DNA of 44,988 nt from Micromonospora yasonensis (GTDB taxonomy: Bacteria > Actinomycetota > Actinomycetes > Mycobacteriales > Micromonosporaceae), in assembly GCF_026013475.1 (NCBI RefSeq), contig NZ_JAPDPH010000036.1, positions 1 to 44,988 on the forward strand. Reading direction: 5' to 3'. The notes under the pieces were generated by a model, which was not told the DNA's origin, did no database searches, and saw only the letters and a list, made by a program, of their open reading frames with translations. Below are positions 8,526-16,180 of the stretch, piece after piece. The position numbers and the translations under genes are program-made. The first letter of the stretch is position 1, and every line of letters begins with the position of its first letter.

Positions 8526-9938
8526 GTGCGGAGCCAGTGCCCCAGCGCCGCGTTCGACGATGCCGAGGCGATCGCGGAGGCGATCCTGTACGAGGGCTAC
8601 CTGCTCTACCCGTACCGGCGTTCCTCGGCCAAGAACCGGGTCCGCTGGCAGTTCGGTGTGCTCGTACCCCCCGCCTGGGGCGAGGCTCACGGCCTGGTCG
8701 ACAGCGGCGTCGCGGGCTCGGCCGAGTCGTCCTGGCAGCAGACCGAGTGCCTGCTGGAGGCGCCGGACGAGGCGATCGTCCGGATCCGGCTCCGGTTCCT
8801 GCACCTGCAACGCAAGGTGACCGAGCGACGCACGGTCGACGGCGGGTACCGGCCGGTGGACCGGATCGAGGTGGGTGGCCGTACGGAGCTCAGCTTCGAC
8901 GAGGCGGTGCCGCGGGAGTTCGACCTTGAGGCAACGGTCGGCGACCTGCGGTGTGGCCGACGCCTCGACGTCCACGTGCCCGGCGGAATGGATGTCGAGC
9001 CGCTGGCTGACGAGCGGGGCGAGCCGCTCGGGCGGGTGGTACGCCGGCGATGGCCGTTGTCCGCCGCGGTGGCCGTCTCGGCGGTCCCGGCTCCGGCGCC
9101 CTTCCGGTTGCTGCGGCTCGCGGTGCAGGTCGAGAACACCGATCGAACGACGCCGGCGGACAGCCCTCGGGATGAGGCGTTGCGCTGCTGCCTGCTCGCG
9201 GCGCACACGCTGGCCACCGTCAGCCGGGGGCGATTCCTGTCCCTGCTCGACCCGCCCGAATGGGCGGCGCAGGCGGCGCGGGAGTGCCGCAACGTGCACA
9301 CGTTCCCGGTGCTCGCCGGCGTGCCCGGCACCGCTGACCTCGTGCTCTCCGCACCCATCATCCTCTACGACCACCCCCGGATCGCGCCGGAGAGCCCAGG
9401 CGACCTGCACGACGCGACCGAGATCGACGAGATCCTCTCACTGCGCACCCTCACCCTCTCCGACGCGGAGAAGCGGGAGGCCCGAGCCACCGATCCCCGC
9501 GCCGCCGCCATCGTCGACCGGGTCGACGCGATGCCGCCCGAGGTGCTCGAACGCTTGCACGGCGCCATCCGGTCGCTCGAGCCCGTCCGTCGACCGGGCG
9601 ATTCCGCCGCCGGAGCGGACCGGCTCCGCCCGGGGCTCGACCTCGATGCCGGGACCACGCCGGAGTCGGAGACCGTCCTCGTCGCGGGCACTGTGCTGTC
9701 GCGGGGTAGCCGGGTCCGGTTACGGCCGCGCCGGCGCGGCACCGACGCGCACGACATGTTTCTGGAGGGCCGTACCGGCCGGGTGGAGCAGGTGCTGCTC
9801 GACATCGACGGGACGCGGTTCCTGGCCGTGACCGTGGATGACGACCCGGGCGCCGAGCTGCACCAGTGGTACGGGCGCCTGCGCCACTTCCGGCCGGAAG
9901 AGGTGGAGCCGCTGGCCGGCGAGGTGGAAGCGCGATGA
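8526..9938 (+). CDS. Unknown 470-aa protein heading the hydrogenase operon
   Basis: I do not recognise a named family. The protein is soluble, without signal peptide or membrane helix, and opens with an unusual conserved-looking block AILYEGYLLYPYRRSSAKNRVRWQFG (about residues 20-45). Residues 180-300 look like a folded alpha/beta region with DPPEWAAQAARECRNVHTFPVL. A predicted linker (about 345-385) precedes a small beta-rich C-terminal region with GRTGRVEQVLLDIDGTRFLAVTVDDDPG. It starts at GTG 8526, 5 bases after GGAGGTGA; GTG 8517 is in frame but would sit on that site. ATGA overlap with the protease gene ties it to hydrogenase function. As a large first gene in a maturation operon it may be an assembly or scaffold factor, which is inference. 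Confidence 0.8.
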   Translation: MRSQCPSAAFDDAEAIAEAILYEGYLLYPYRRSSAKNRVRWQFGVLVPPAWGEAHGLVDSGVAGSAESSWQQTECLLEAPDEAIVRIRLRFLHLQRKVTERRTVDGGYRPVDRIEVGGRTELSFDEAVPREFDLEATVGDLRCGRRLDVHVPGGMDVEPLADERGEPLGRVVRRRWPLSAAVAVSAVPAPAPFRLLRLAVQVENTDRTTPADSPRDEALRCCLLAAHTLATVSRGRFLSLLDPPEWAAQAARECRNVHTFPVLAGVPGTADLVLSAPIILYDHPRIAPESPGDLHDATEIDEILSLRTLTLSDAEKREARATDPRAAAIVDRVDAMPPEVLERLHGAIRSLEPVRRPGDSAAGADRLRPGLDLDAGTTPESETVLVAGTVLSRGSRVRLRPRRRGTDAHDMFLEGRTGRVEQVLLDIDGTRFLAVTVDDDPGAELHQWYGRLRHFRPEEVEPLAGEVEAR

Positions 9939-10519
9939 GCAGCGACGACGACGGTCGGATCCTGGTCGCCGGCATCGGCAACATCTTCCTGGGCGACGAC
10001 GCCTTCGGCGTGGAGGTCGTCCAGCGCCTGCGGGACGCCGTCCTGCCGGCCCGGGTGGATGTGTCCGATTACGGGATCCGCGGAATGCATCTGGCCTACG
10101 ATCTGCTGGACGGGCACCACGACGTGCTGGTCATGGTGGACGCGTTGCCGCTGGACGAGCCCCCCGGGACGTTGGCCGTCCTCGAGGTGGATCTCGACGA
10201 CCCCGGCTGGACACTGCGGCCGGCCGACGTCCTGGAGGCGCCGGCCGCCGACGGCCACGGCATGGATCCGGAATCGGTGCTGCGCCTGCTGCGCGGCCTG
10301 GGCGGCAGCGTTGGGCGCGTCCTCGTGGTGGGTTGCCAACCCGCCGTCCTCGACGAGCGCATGGGGTTGTCGGCTCCGCTCGCCGCCGCGGTCGACCAGG
10401 CGGTCCGGATGGTGGTCGACATCGTCCATCAGGAAGCGGCACGGCTCGACATCGCACCGGAGCGGCCGGAGAGCTCGCCGCGAACGACAGACGAGAGGGG
10501 AGTGACCGCGGGTGCATGA
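9935..10519 (+). CDS. hupD: [NiFe] hydrogenase maturation endopeptidase
   Basis: A 194-aa protease of the HupD/HyaD/HycI family. It removes the C-terminal peptide of the large subunit after nickel insertion. The N-terminal motif is GIGNIFLGDDAFGVEV (residues 13-28). The nickel-sensing ligands correspond by eye to Asp22 (in the GDD), Asp69 (VMVDALPLD) and His108 (DGHGMD). The C-terminal 25 residues are a charged tail beyond the usual fold. ATGA overlap with the upstream gene and an 8-base overlap with hypA show tight coupling. The substrate should be the large subunit at 12522-14321, which ends in a cleavable tail. Confidence 0.92.
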   Translation: MSSDDDGRILVAGIGNIFLGDDAFGVEVVQRLRDAVLPARVDVSDYGIRGMHLAYDLLDGHHDVLVMVDALPLDEPPGTLAVLEVDLDDPGWTLRPADVLEAPAADGHGMDPESVLRLLRGLGGSVGRVLVVGCQPAVLDERMGLSAPLAAAVDQAVRMVVDIVHQEAARLDIAPERPESSPRTTDERGVTAGA

Positions 10520-10868
10520 GACAGGTCTGTCCGAAGCGATCGTGGCGGCGGTGGTACGCCGGGCCGCCGGGCGCCGGGTCACCGGCCTGCGGGTGCGGAT
10601 CGGCGGTCACAGCGTTGACCGCGATGTCGTCACGCAGGGCATCCAGGTGGCCGCGGTCGGCACGGTGGTCGCCGACGCCGCCCTCGATCTGGTGCTCGAA
10701 CCGATGACGGTGCGGTGCCACGAGTGTGGCCGTAGCGCGCGGGTCGACGACCACCTCGCGATGGTGGCCTGCCCCGCCTGCGGGGGCATCGACGTCGAGG
10801 TCAGCGGCAGCGACGACGTCGTTCTGGAATCCATCACGGTGGACAGCGTCGAAGCGCGGGCGATCTGA
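10512..10868 (+). CDS. hypA: Hydrogenase nickel-insertion protein HypA
   Basis: A 118-aa nickel metallochaperone that delivers Ni to the large subunit, normally with the GTPase HypB. The start is GTG, giving the diagnostic Met-His-Glu N-terminus whose His2 binds nickel. The structural zinc site is two CxxC pairs, Cys69/Cys72 (CHECG) and Cys87/Cys90 (CPACG). It overlaps the protease gene by 8 bases and the hemerythrin gene by one (TGATG). No hypB is found in the window, so its partner must be encoded elsewhere. Confidence 0.93.
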   Translation: MHETGLSEAIVAAVVRRAAGRRVTGLRVRIGGHSVDRDVVTQGIQVAAVGTVVADAALDLVLEPMTVRCHECGRSARVDDHLAMVACPACGGIDVEVSGSDDVVLESITVDSVEARAI

Positions 10869-11407
10869 TGGACGCCACCGAGTTGCTGCGGCACGACCAC
10901 CGCGTGGTGGAACAGCTGTTCCGGGACTACCAGGCAGCGGAATCGGACGCGCAGCGCCGCGCCGTCGTCGAGATCCTCGTCCGCGAGTTGTCGAAACACG
11001 CCGCGCTCGAGGAGGTGCTCTTCTACCCGTTCGCCGCGAGAGTGCTGGCCGACGGGCAGGTCGACCGGCACCTCGCCGGGCATGTGCCGATCAAGGAGTT
11101 GCTCCTCGAACTGGACCGCTGCCGGGCCGGCGACCGCGCGCAGGACGAGCTGATGGAGCGGCTGGCGTCCGCCGTCGCCCGGCACGTGCGGGACGACGAG
11201 AACGAGCTCATGCCGCAGCTGTGCGCCCGGGCCGACGAGCAGGCCCTCCAGGAGTTGGGGCAGGAGATCGACCAGGGCAAGCAACGGGCCCCGACGCGCC
11301 CGCACCCGCACGCGCCGGACAAGCCGCCGGCGCTGGCCCTCGCGGCGCCGGTGGCGGCCATCTACGACCGGCTGCGGGATCGGATGCAAGGGAGGCCACG
11401 CACATGA
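10868..11407 (+). CDS. Hemerythrin HHE-domain protein in the hydrogenase operon
   Basis: A 179-aa cytoplasmic four-helix protein of the hemerythrin HHE family, which binds a di-iron centre and often O2. Candidate ligands are His11 (RHDHR), His44 with Glu48 (SKHAALEE), His72 (AGHVP) and His106 with Glu111/Glu113 (ARHVRDDENE). The last 45 residues form a Pro/Arg-rich extension. It overlaps hypA (TGATG) and the small subunit gene (ATGA), so it is made with the hydrogenase. An oxygen-buffering, oxygen-sensing or electron role next to an aerobic hydrogenase is plausible but is inference. Confidence 0.88.
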   Translation: MDATELLRHDHRVVEQLFRDYQAAESDAQRRAVVEILVRELSKHAALEEVLFYPFAARVLADGQVDRHLAGHVPIKELLLELDRCRAGDRAQDELMERLASAVARHVRDDENELMPQLCARADEQALQELGQEIDQGKQRAPTRPHPHAPDKPPALALAAPVAAIYDRLRDRMQGRPRT

Positions 11408-12525
11408 GTCAGCGCACGGGCGGCACCGCGGTGATCCCGAAGGAGAACGGGTTCGACGAGATCACCATTCTCTGGATCTCCGAGGGCATGAGTTGTGACG
11501 GCGATTCCGTGTCGATGACCGCCTCCGGTCAGCCGGCGATCGAGGACATCGTGCTCGGGCTCGTTCCCGGGCTGCCGAAGGTCAACCTGCACAACAAGGT
11601 GTTGTCGCCGGCGGCCGGCGGCGAGGAGTTCCTGGCACCGTACCGCCGGGCGGCCCGGGGCGAGATGACCGAGCCGTTCATCCTCGTCATCGAGGGTTCG
11701 ATCCCGAACGAGAACATCAACGGCGAGGGGTACTGGACGTCGTTCGGCAACGACGAGAAGACCGGTGAGCCGCTGACCCTGAACTGGTGGATCGACCGGC
11801 TGGCGCCCAAGGCGTGGGCGGTCGTGGCGGCCGGCACCTGCGCGACCTACGGCGGCATCCACGCGATGGCGGGCAACCCGACCGGGTGCATGGGCCTGGC
11901 CGACTACCTCGGGTGGGACTTCCGGTCCCAGGGCGGCCTGCCGATCGTCAACGTGCCCGGCTGCCCGATCCAGCCGGAGAACTTCATGGAGACCCTGACC
12001 TGGGTGCTCTACCACGCCGCCGGCTCGGCGCCGCCCCCGCCGCTGGACCACATGCTGCGGCCGCAGTGGCTGTTCGGCAAGACCGTGCACGAGGGCTGCG
12101 ACCGGGCCGCCTACTACGAGCAGGCCGACTTCGCCAAGGACTACAACTCGCCGAAGTGCCAGGTGAAGGTCGGCTGTTGGGGCCCGGTCATCAACTGCAA
12201 CGTCCCGAAGCGCGGCTGGATGGGTGGGGTGGGTGGTTGCCCCAACGTCGGCGGCATCTGCATCGGCTGCACCATGCCGGGCTTCCCCGACAAGTTCATG
12301 CCATTCATGGACATGCCGCCCGGCGGCAGCCTGTCCACATTGCTGATCAAGCCGTACGGCGCCCTGATCCGCCGCTTGCGCGGCATCACCAACGTCACCG
12401 CCAACCGGGAACCGAAGTGGCACCACAACGGTCCGGAGCTCACCAGCGGCTACAACCCCCGGTGGCGCCCGTACGGTCCGGCAGATCCCCGCCGCCAGGC
12501 CGCAATCGAGAGGAACCGACCGTGA
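11404..12525 (+). CDS. hhyS: [NiFe] hydrogenase small subunit, group 1h type
   Basis: A 373-aa iron-sulfur subunit that carries electrons from the active site. There is no Tat signal at the N-terminus, so the enzyme is cytoplasmic. The proximal-cluster motif reads EGMSCDGDSVSM: Cys31 is present but the second position of the usual CxxC is Asp34. This matches the 3Cys-1Asp proximal cluster reported for the group 1h (actinobacterial-type) enzyme of Ralstonia eutropha. Other cluster ligands are in GTCATYGG, GNPTGCMGL, VPGCPI, CWGPVINCNVPKRGW and GGCPNVGGICIGCTMPGFPD. ATGA overlap upstream and GTGA overlap with the large subunit. High-affinity H2 oxidation is inferred from the group assignment, which a phylogeny should confirm. 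Confidence 0.93.
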   Translation: MSQRTGGTAVIPKENGFDEITILWISEGMSCDGDSVSMTASGQPAIEDIVLGLVPGLPKVNLHNKVLSPAAGGEEFLAPYRRAARGEMTEPFILVIEGSIPNENINGEGYWTSFGNDEKTGEPLTLNWWIDRLAPKAWAVVAAGTCATYGGIHAMAGNPTGCMGLADYLGWDFRSQGGLPIVNVPGCPIQPENFMETLTWVLYHAAGSAPPPPLDHMLRPQWLFGKTVHEGCDRAAYYEQADFAKDYNSPKCQVKVGCWGPVINCNVPKRGWMGGVGGCPNVGGICIGCTMPGFPDKFMPFMDMPPGGSLSTLLIKPYGALIRRLRGITNVTANREPKWHHNGPELTSGYNPRWRPYGPADPRRQAAIERNRP

Positions 12526-14321
12526 CAGCGACGAAGCCGAAGCCGGCCACCGCCGAAAAACCCGGCGAGCTGGTGGAGATGGCGTGGGATCCGATCACCC
12601 GGATCATCGGCAACCTCGGCGTCTACACCAAGATCGATTTTGCGAACCGGGTGGTCGCCGAATGCCACACCACGTCGTCGCTGTTCCGCGGCTACTCGGT
12701 GTTCATGAAAGGCAAGGATCCGCGCGACGCCGGCTTCATCACCAGCCGGATCTGCGGCATCTGCGGCGACAACCACACGACCTGTTCGGTCTACGCCCAG
12801 AACATGGCGTACGGCGTCAAGACCCCGCCCCTGGCTGAGTGGATCATCAATCTTGGCGAGGCCGCCGAGTACATGTTCGACCACACCCTCTTCCAGGACA
12901 ATCTGGTCTTCGTCGACTTCTGCGAGGCGATGGTCAAGCAGACCAACCCCAGCGTCCTCGCCCGGGCGGAGAAGACCGAGGCCCGCAACCGGAACATCCA
13001 CGGCTACCGGACGATCGCCGACATCATGCGGGCCTACAACCCGTTCGAGGGCGAGGTCTACAAGTCGGCCCTGAAGGTCAGCCGGATAACCCGGGAGATG
13101 TTCTGCCTGATGGAGGGCCGACACGTCCACCCGTCGACGGTGTATCCGGGCGGCGTCGGCACGATGCCGCAGCCGACGCTGTTCACCGACTACCTGAGCC
13201 GGCTGATCCGCATCCTGGACTTCGTCAAGCAGGCCGTCGCCATGAACGACGACATCTTCGACTTCTGGTACGAGGCGCTGCCCGGTTATGAGGAGGTCGG
13301 CCGCCGCCGGGTCCTGCTCGGCTGCTGGGGCTCGTTCCAGAACCCCGACGTCGTCGACTACCGCTACGAGAACATGACGACCTGGGGACGGGCCATGCAC
13401 GTCACGCCCGGCATCGTCGTCGACGGCAAGCTGCTCACCACCGACCTGGTCGACATCAACCTCGGCATCCGGATCCTGCTCGGCAGCTCGTACTACAAGG
13501 ACTGGGCCGGCGAGGAGGAACCGTTCGTCAGCCACGACCCGCTCGGCAACCCGGTCGACATCCGCCACCCCTGGAACCAGACCACCCTCCCCGATCCCGG
13601 CAAGCGCGACTTCAGCGACAAGTACAGCTGGGTGATGAGCCCTCGGTGGTTCGACAAGAGCAGCGGCGAGCACCTCGCGCTGGACACCGGTGGCGGCTGC
13701 TTCGCCCGGCTGTACACCACGGCGCTGGCGAAGATGGTCGACACCCCGTACGTCAAGTCGACCGGGCACAGCGTGCTGATCTCGCTGCCGAAGAGCGAGC
13801 GGCTGCCCGAGACGACGCTGGAGTGGAAGATCCCGAAGTGGTCGAACGCGCTGGAGCGGGACCGTTCCCGGGCCTACTTCATCGCGTACGCCGCGGCGAT
13901 GGCGCTGTACTTCGTCGAGCAGGCGATGGAGCGGATCCGCGGCGGCGACATGCGGGTCTTCGCCGAGTTCGACGTGCCGGACGAGGCCATCGGCTGCGGC
14001 TTCCACGAGGCCGTCCGGGGCGCCCTGTCGCACCACATCGTGATCCGGGACCGCAAGATCGCCAACTACCACCCGTACCCGCCGACGCCGTGGAACGGCA
14101 GCCCTCGCGACAGCTACGGCACGCCCGGCCCGTACGAGGACGCGATCCAGAACACCCCCATCTTCGAGGAGAACGGCCCGGACAACTTCAAGGGCGTGGA
14201 CATCATGCGGGCGGTACGCAGCTTCGACCCCTGCCTGCCGTGCGGGGTGCACATGTACGTCGGCGGCGGTCGTACCCTCAAGAAGATCCACTCGCCGATG
14301 TTCGGCGCGTCCCATGGCTGA
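12522..14321 (+). CDS. hhyL: [NiFe] hydrogenase large (catalytic) subunit, group 1h type
   Basis: A 599-aa subunit with the NiFe(CN)2CO active site. The L1 motif RICGICGDNH carries Cys78 and Cys81, and the L2 motif DPCLPCGVHM carries Cys571 and Cys574, giving the four nickel ligands; there is no selenocysteine. Maturation cleavage is expected just after His577, removing about 22 residues ending MFGASHG. The start is GTG 12522, overlapping the small subunit stop (GTGA); the stop overlaps the next gene by 8 bases. The RICGICGDNHTT form and the cytoplasmic partner fit group 1h, known for scavenging trace H2 during starvation. Longer in-frame sequence upstream is the small-subunit gene read out of frame. 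Confidence 0.95.
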   Translation: MTATKPKPATAEKPGELVEMAWDPITRIIGNLGVYTKIDFANRVVAECHTTSSLFRGYSVFMKGKDPRDAGFITSRICGICGDNHTTCSVYAQNMAYGVKTPPLAEWIINLGEAAEYMFDHTLFQDNLVFVDFCEAMVKQTNPSVLARAEKTEARNRNIHGYRTIADIMRAYNPFEGEVYKSALKVSRITREMFCLMEGRHVHPSTVYPGGVGTMPQPTLFTDYLSRLIRILDFVKQAVAMNDDIFDFWYEALPGYEEVGRRRVLLGCWGSFQNPDVVDYRYENMTTWGRAMHVTPGIVVDGKLLTTDLVDINLGIRILLGSSYYKDWAGEEEPFVSHDPLGNPVDIRHPWNQTTLPDPGKRDFSDKYSWVMSPRWFDKSSGEHLALDTGGGCFARLYTTALAKMVDTPYVKSTGHSVLISLPKSERLPETTLEWKIPKWSNALERDRSRAYFIAYAAAMALYFVEQAMERIRGGDMRVFAEFDVPDEAIGCGFHEAVRGALSHHIVIRDRKIANYHPYPPTPWNGSPRDSYGTPGPYEDAIQNTPIFEENGPDNFKGVDIMRAVRSFDPCLPCGVHMYVGGGRTLKKIHSPMFGASHG

Positions 14322-14925
14322 GCAGCCGGACGTCCAGCGGCTCGACGACGCGGCCGTCGAGCCGCGGCTGGCCCACCTGGAGGCCGTGCTCGGCCAGCTC
14401 GAACAGACCCCTGGCCGGACCGCCGAACTGGCGCTGGAAGCGGTCGAGATCCTCACCGAGGTGTACGGCGAGGCGCTGGCCCGGGTCACCGACCTCGCCG
14501 CCGACAGCCCCCACGCGCTCGACCGGCTCACCGAGGACGAGCTGCTGCGGCACCTGCTGCTGTTGCACCACATCCACCCGGATCCGCCCGACCGGCGCGT
14601 GGCCCGGGCGGTCAACGATCTGCGGCCGCAGCTACGCGCACAGGGCGCCGAGATCGCGCTGGTCGGTGTCCAGGACGAGGTGGCGACGATCAGCCTGTCG
14701 GCGAATTCGTGCGGCGGGGGCGCAGCCGCGCTGGGTGACCTGGTGCGGGACCAGGTGTTGACGTTCGCCCCGGAACTGTCCTCGGTCGACCTGGTGGCGC
14801 CCGCGCCGGCACCGGCGCTGATCCCGGTCGCCACCCTGTGGCAGCGGCCGGACCGGACCGCTGCCGCACCGACGGGCGAGGTGGGGCAGGTCGCGGGGCC
14901 GCTCGCGTTGGGTGGCACGGCATGA
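14314..14925 (+). CDS. NifU-like C-terminal-domain protein lacking the CxxC pair
   Basis: A 203-aa protein. Residues 1-100 are helical and unassigned, with LTEVYGEALARVTDLAADSPHALDRLTEDELLRHLLLLHHIHPDP in the middle. Residues 105-160 resemble the NifU C-terminal Fe-S scaffold (ATISLSANSCGGG..LVRDQVL then PELSSVDLV). In NifU/Nfu this loop carries CxxC; here it is Cys133 followed by three glycines, so only one cysteine remains. It therefore probably cannot hold a cluster in the Nfu manner and may serve as a chaperone, or ligate with a partner. It overlaps the large subunit by 8 bases and the next gene by ATGA. The NifU-like call is by eye. Confidence 0.75.
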   Translation: MAEQPDVQRLDDAAVEPRLAHLEAVLGQLEQTPGRTAELALEAVEILTEVYGEALARVTDLAADSPHALDRLTEDELLRHLLLLHHIHPDPPDRRVARAVNDLRPQLRAQGAEIALVGVQDEVATISLSANSCGGGAAALGDLVRDQVLTFAPELSSVDLVAPAPAPALIPVATLWQRPDRTAAAPTGEVGQVAGPLALGGTA

Positions 14926-15533
14926 CGACGGGTGCCCTGCAGCGGGCGATCCGCCGGGCGCGGCAGCGCACGGCGGTCGAGCGCTGCGGCATGTGCGCCG
15001 GGCCGGTCGGCCCGGAGCACCGGCACGTGTGGGACGAGCAGGACGGGGAGCTGATGTGCGCCTGCCCGCCCTGCTCCCTGCTCTTCGAACGGGAGTCGGC
15101 CGGCGGCGACCGGTACCAGCTCGTCCCCGCCCATGGCAGACGGTTGTCCGGCCTGTCCGCCGACGAACTCGGCGTACCGGTCGGGCTGGTGTTCTTCGTC
15201 AAGCAGCGGGACGGCCGGGTGCTCGGGCACTACCCGAGCCCGCTCGGCACGACGGAGTCGGAGATCGACGCCGACGCTTGGCGGGCGGTCGAGGCGCGAT
15301 CACCTGAGCTGGCCGAGCTGCAGCCCCGGGTCGAGGCGTTCCTGGTGTGGACGGGCCGGGTACGCGACGGCGGCCAGCAGTGGGTGGTGCCGGTCGACGA
15401 CTGCTTCCGACTCGTGGCGCTCATCCGTCGGCACTGGACGGGCATGTCGGGCGGAAGCGCGGTGTGGCGGGAGATTCCCCGGTTCTTCGACGAACTCGGC
15501 CGACGACATGGTCGGCCGTCAGGCGACGACTGA
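14922..15533 (+). CDS. DUF5947-type hydrogenase-associated protein with Cys-rich N-terminus
   Basis: A 203-aa soluble protein. The N-terminal 55 residues hold a probable zinc or iron site: Cys22 and Cys25 (RCGMC), His33 and His35, and Cys46, Cys48 and Cys51 (MCACPPC). The remainder is an alpha/beta domain with GLVFFVKQRDGRVLGHYPSPLGTTES and a C-terminal WREIPRFFDELGR. From memory this corresponds to DUF5947, a family seen beside actinobacterial group 1h hydrogenases; the function is unknown. The ATG overlaps the previous stop (ATGA), and its stop touches a possible start of the next small gene (TGATG). Confidence 0.82.
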   Translation: MTTGALQRAIRRARQRTAVERCGMCAGPVGPEHRHVWDEQDGELMCACPPCSLLFERESAGGDRYQLVPAHGRRLSGLSADELGVPVGLVFFVKQRDGRVLGHYPSPLGTTESEIDADAWRAVEARSPELAELQPRVEAFLVWTGRVRDGGQQWVVPVDDCFRLVALIRRHWTGMSGGSAVWREIPRFFDELGRRHGRPSGDD

Positions 15534-15547
15534 TGGAGGAGGCGGGC

Positions 15548-15751
15548 ATGGGCGAGATCCGGGTGGGCGATCCCGACGTCGAACTCGACGCGCCGGCGCA
15601 CACCAAGGGTGTGGAGGAGGGCAACTCGCGACGGAGGAAGCAGGCGGGCCACCACGACGACGGGACGGTGGACGCCCGCCGCTCGACCGGCATCCGGCCC
15701 AAGAAACACGGCCCGATCCTGCCGATCATGCCGAACCTGCCGCCGGGCTGA
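15548..15751 (+). CDS. Small basic protein of the hydrogenase operon
   Basis: A 67-aa hydrophilic protein, with no family I can name. The first half is acidic (GEIRVGDPDVELDAP), the middle is a basic stretch (NSRRRKQAGHH), and the C-terminus is RSTGIRPKKHGPILPIMPNLPPG, whose proline-rich end looks like a docking tail. I use ATG 15548, which has GGAGGA about 7 bases upstream; an ATG at 15533, overlapping the previous stop, would add five residues. Position inside the operon and clean spacing support a real gene. It may be an intrinsically disordered assembly partner, which is inference. Confidence 0.7.
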   Translation: MGEIRVGDPDVELDAPAHTKGVEEGNSRRRKQAGHHDDGTVDARRSTGIRPKKHGPILPIMPNLPPG

Positions 15752-15773
15752 CCGGGGCGGAAGGAGGTGAGCT

Positions 15774-15875
15774 GTGCGGAAGCTGTTGATGGTGGTGGCC
15801 GGCGTGGCCTTCGCCGGGTTGTTCTGGAAGGAACTTCCCGCGCTGCGCCGCTACATCAAGATCGAGAAAATGTGA
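15774..15875 (+). CDS. 33-aa single-span membrane protein of the hydrogenase operon (DUF6893-like)
   Basis: A tiny gene, GTG 15774 to TGA 15875, with the strong ribosome site AAGGAGGTGA ending 3 bases before the start. The product begins with a short basic stretch, has a hydrophobic segment LLMVVAGVAFAGLFW (about residues 4-18) and ends in a basic amphipathic tail, LRRYIKIEKM. It reads as a single-pass inner-membrane peptide with its charged tail in the cytoplasm. From memory it matches the DUF6893 small-protein family. A cytoplasmic hydrogenase that must pass electrons to the respiratory chain would need a membrane contact, and this peptide is a candidate anchor (inference). Confidence 0.75.
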   Translation: MRKLLMVVAGVAFAGLFWKELPALRRYIKIEKM

Positions 15876-15896
15876 CCGGAGAGGACGAGTAGGTCG

Positions 15897-16169
15897 ATGT
15901 GTCTTGGCATCCCGGGCGAGATCGTCGAGATCAAGGCCGGCCGCGACGACCTGGCCATCGTCGACGTCGTGGGCGTTCGGCGGGCGATCAACATCGGCCT
16001 GCTCGGCCCGGACCAGATCGGTATCGGCGACTGGGTGCTCGTCCATGTCGGCTTCGCCATGTCGAAGATCGACGAGGCCGAGGCGGCCGCCACGCTGGCC
16101 ATGTTGAACGGTCTCGGCCAGGCGTACACCGACGAGCTGCAGGCGCTCGCCGAATCCGACATCAGTTAG
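15897..16169 (+). CDS. hypC: Hydrogenase assembly chaperone HypC
   Basis: A 90-aa chaperone that carries the Fe(CN)2CO unit with HypD and holds the large-subunit precursor. The N-terminus MCLGIPGEIVEI is diagnostic, with Cys2 exposed after Met removal. The beta-barrel core (AIVDVVGVRRAINIGLL, then IGDWVLVHVGFAMSKIDE) and the helical tail are normal. It starts 21 bases after the 33-aa gene, and hypD follows 11 bases after its stop. A second, divergent HypC-like gene is at 21409-21663 on the other strand. Confidence 0.95.
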   Translation: MCLGIPGEIVEIKAGRDDLAIVDVVGVRRAINIGLLGPDQIGIGDWVLVHVGFAMSKIDEAEAAATLAMLNGLGQAYTDELQALAESDIS

Positions 16170-16180
16170 GGAAAGACCAG

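Noticed and set aside
14000..14321. Selenocysteine in the large subunit
   Set aside because: The L2 motif has ordinary cysteine codons (DPCLPC), with no in-frame TGA before the true stop.
12450..15230. A 926-codon open frame on the minus strand
   Set aside because: It runs antisense through the hydrogenase large subunit, NifU-like and DUF5947 genes, which have clear motifs on the plus strand.
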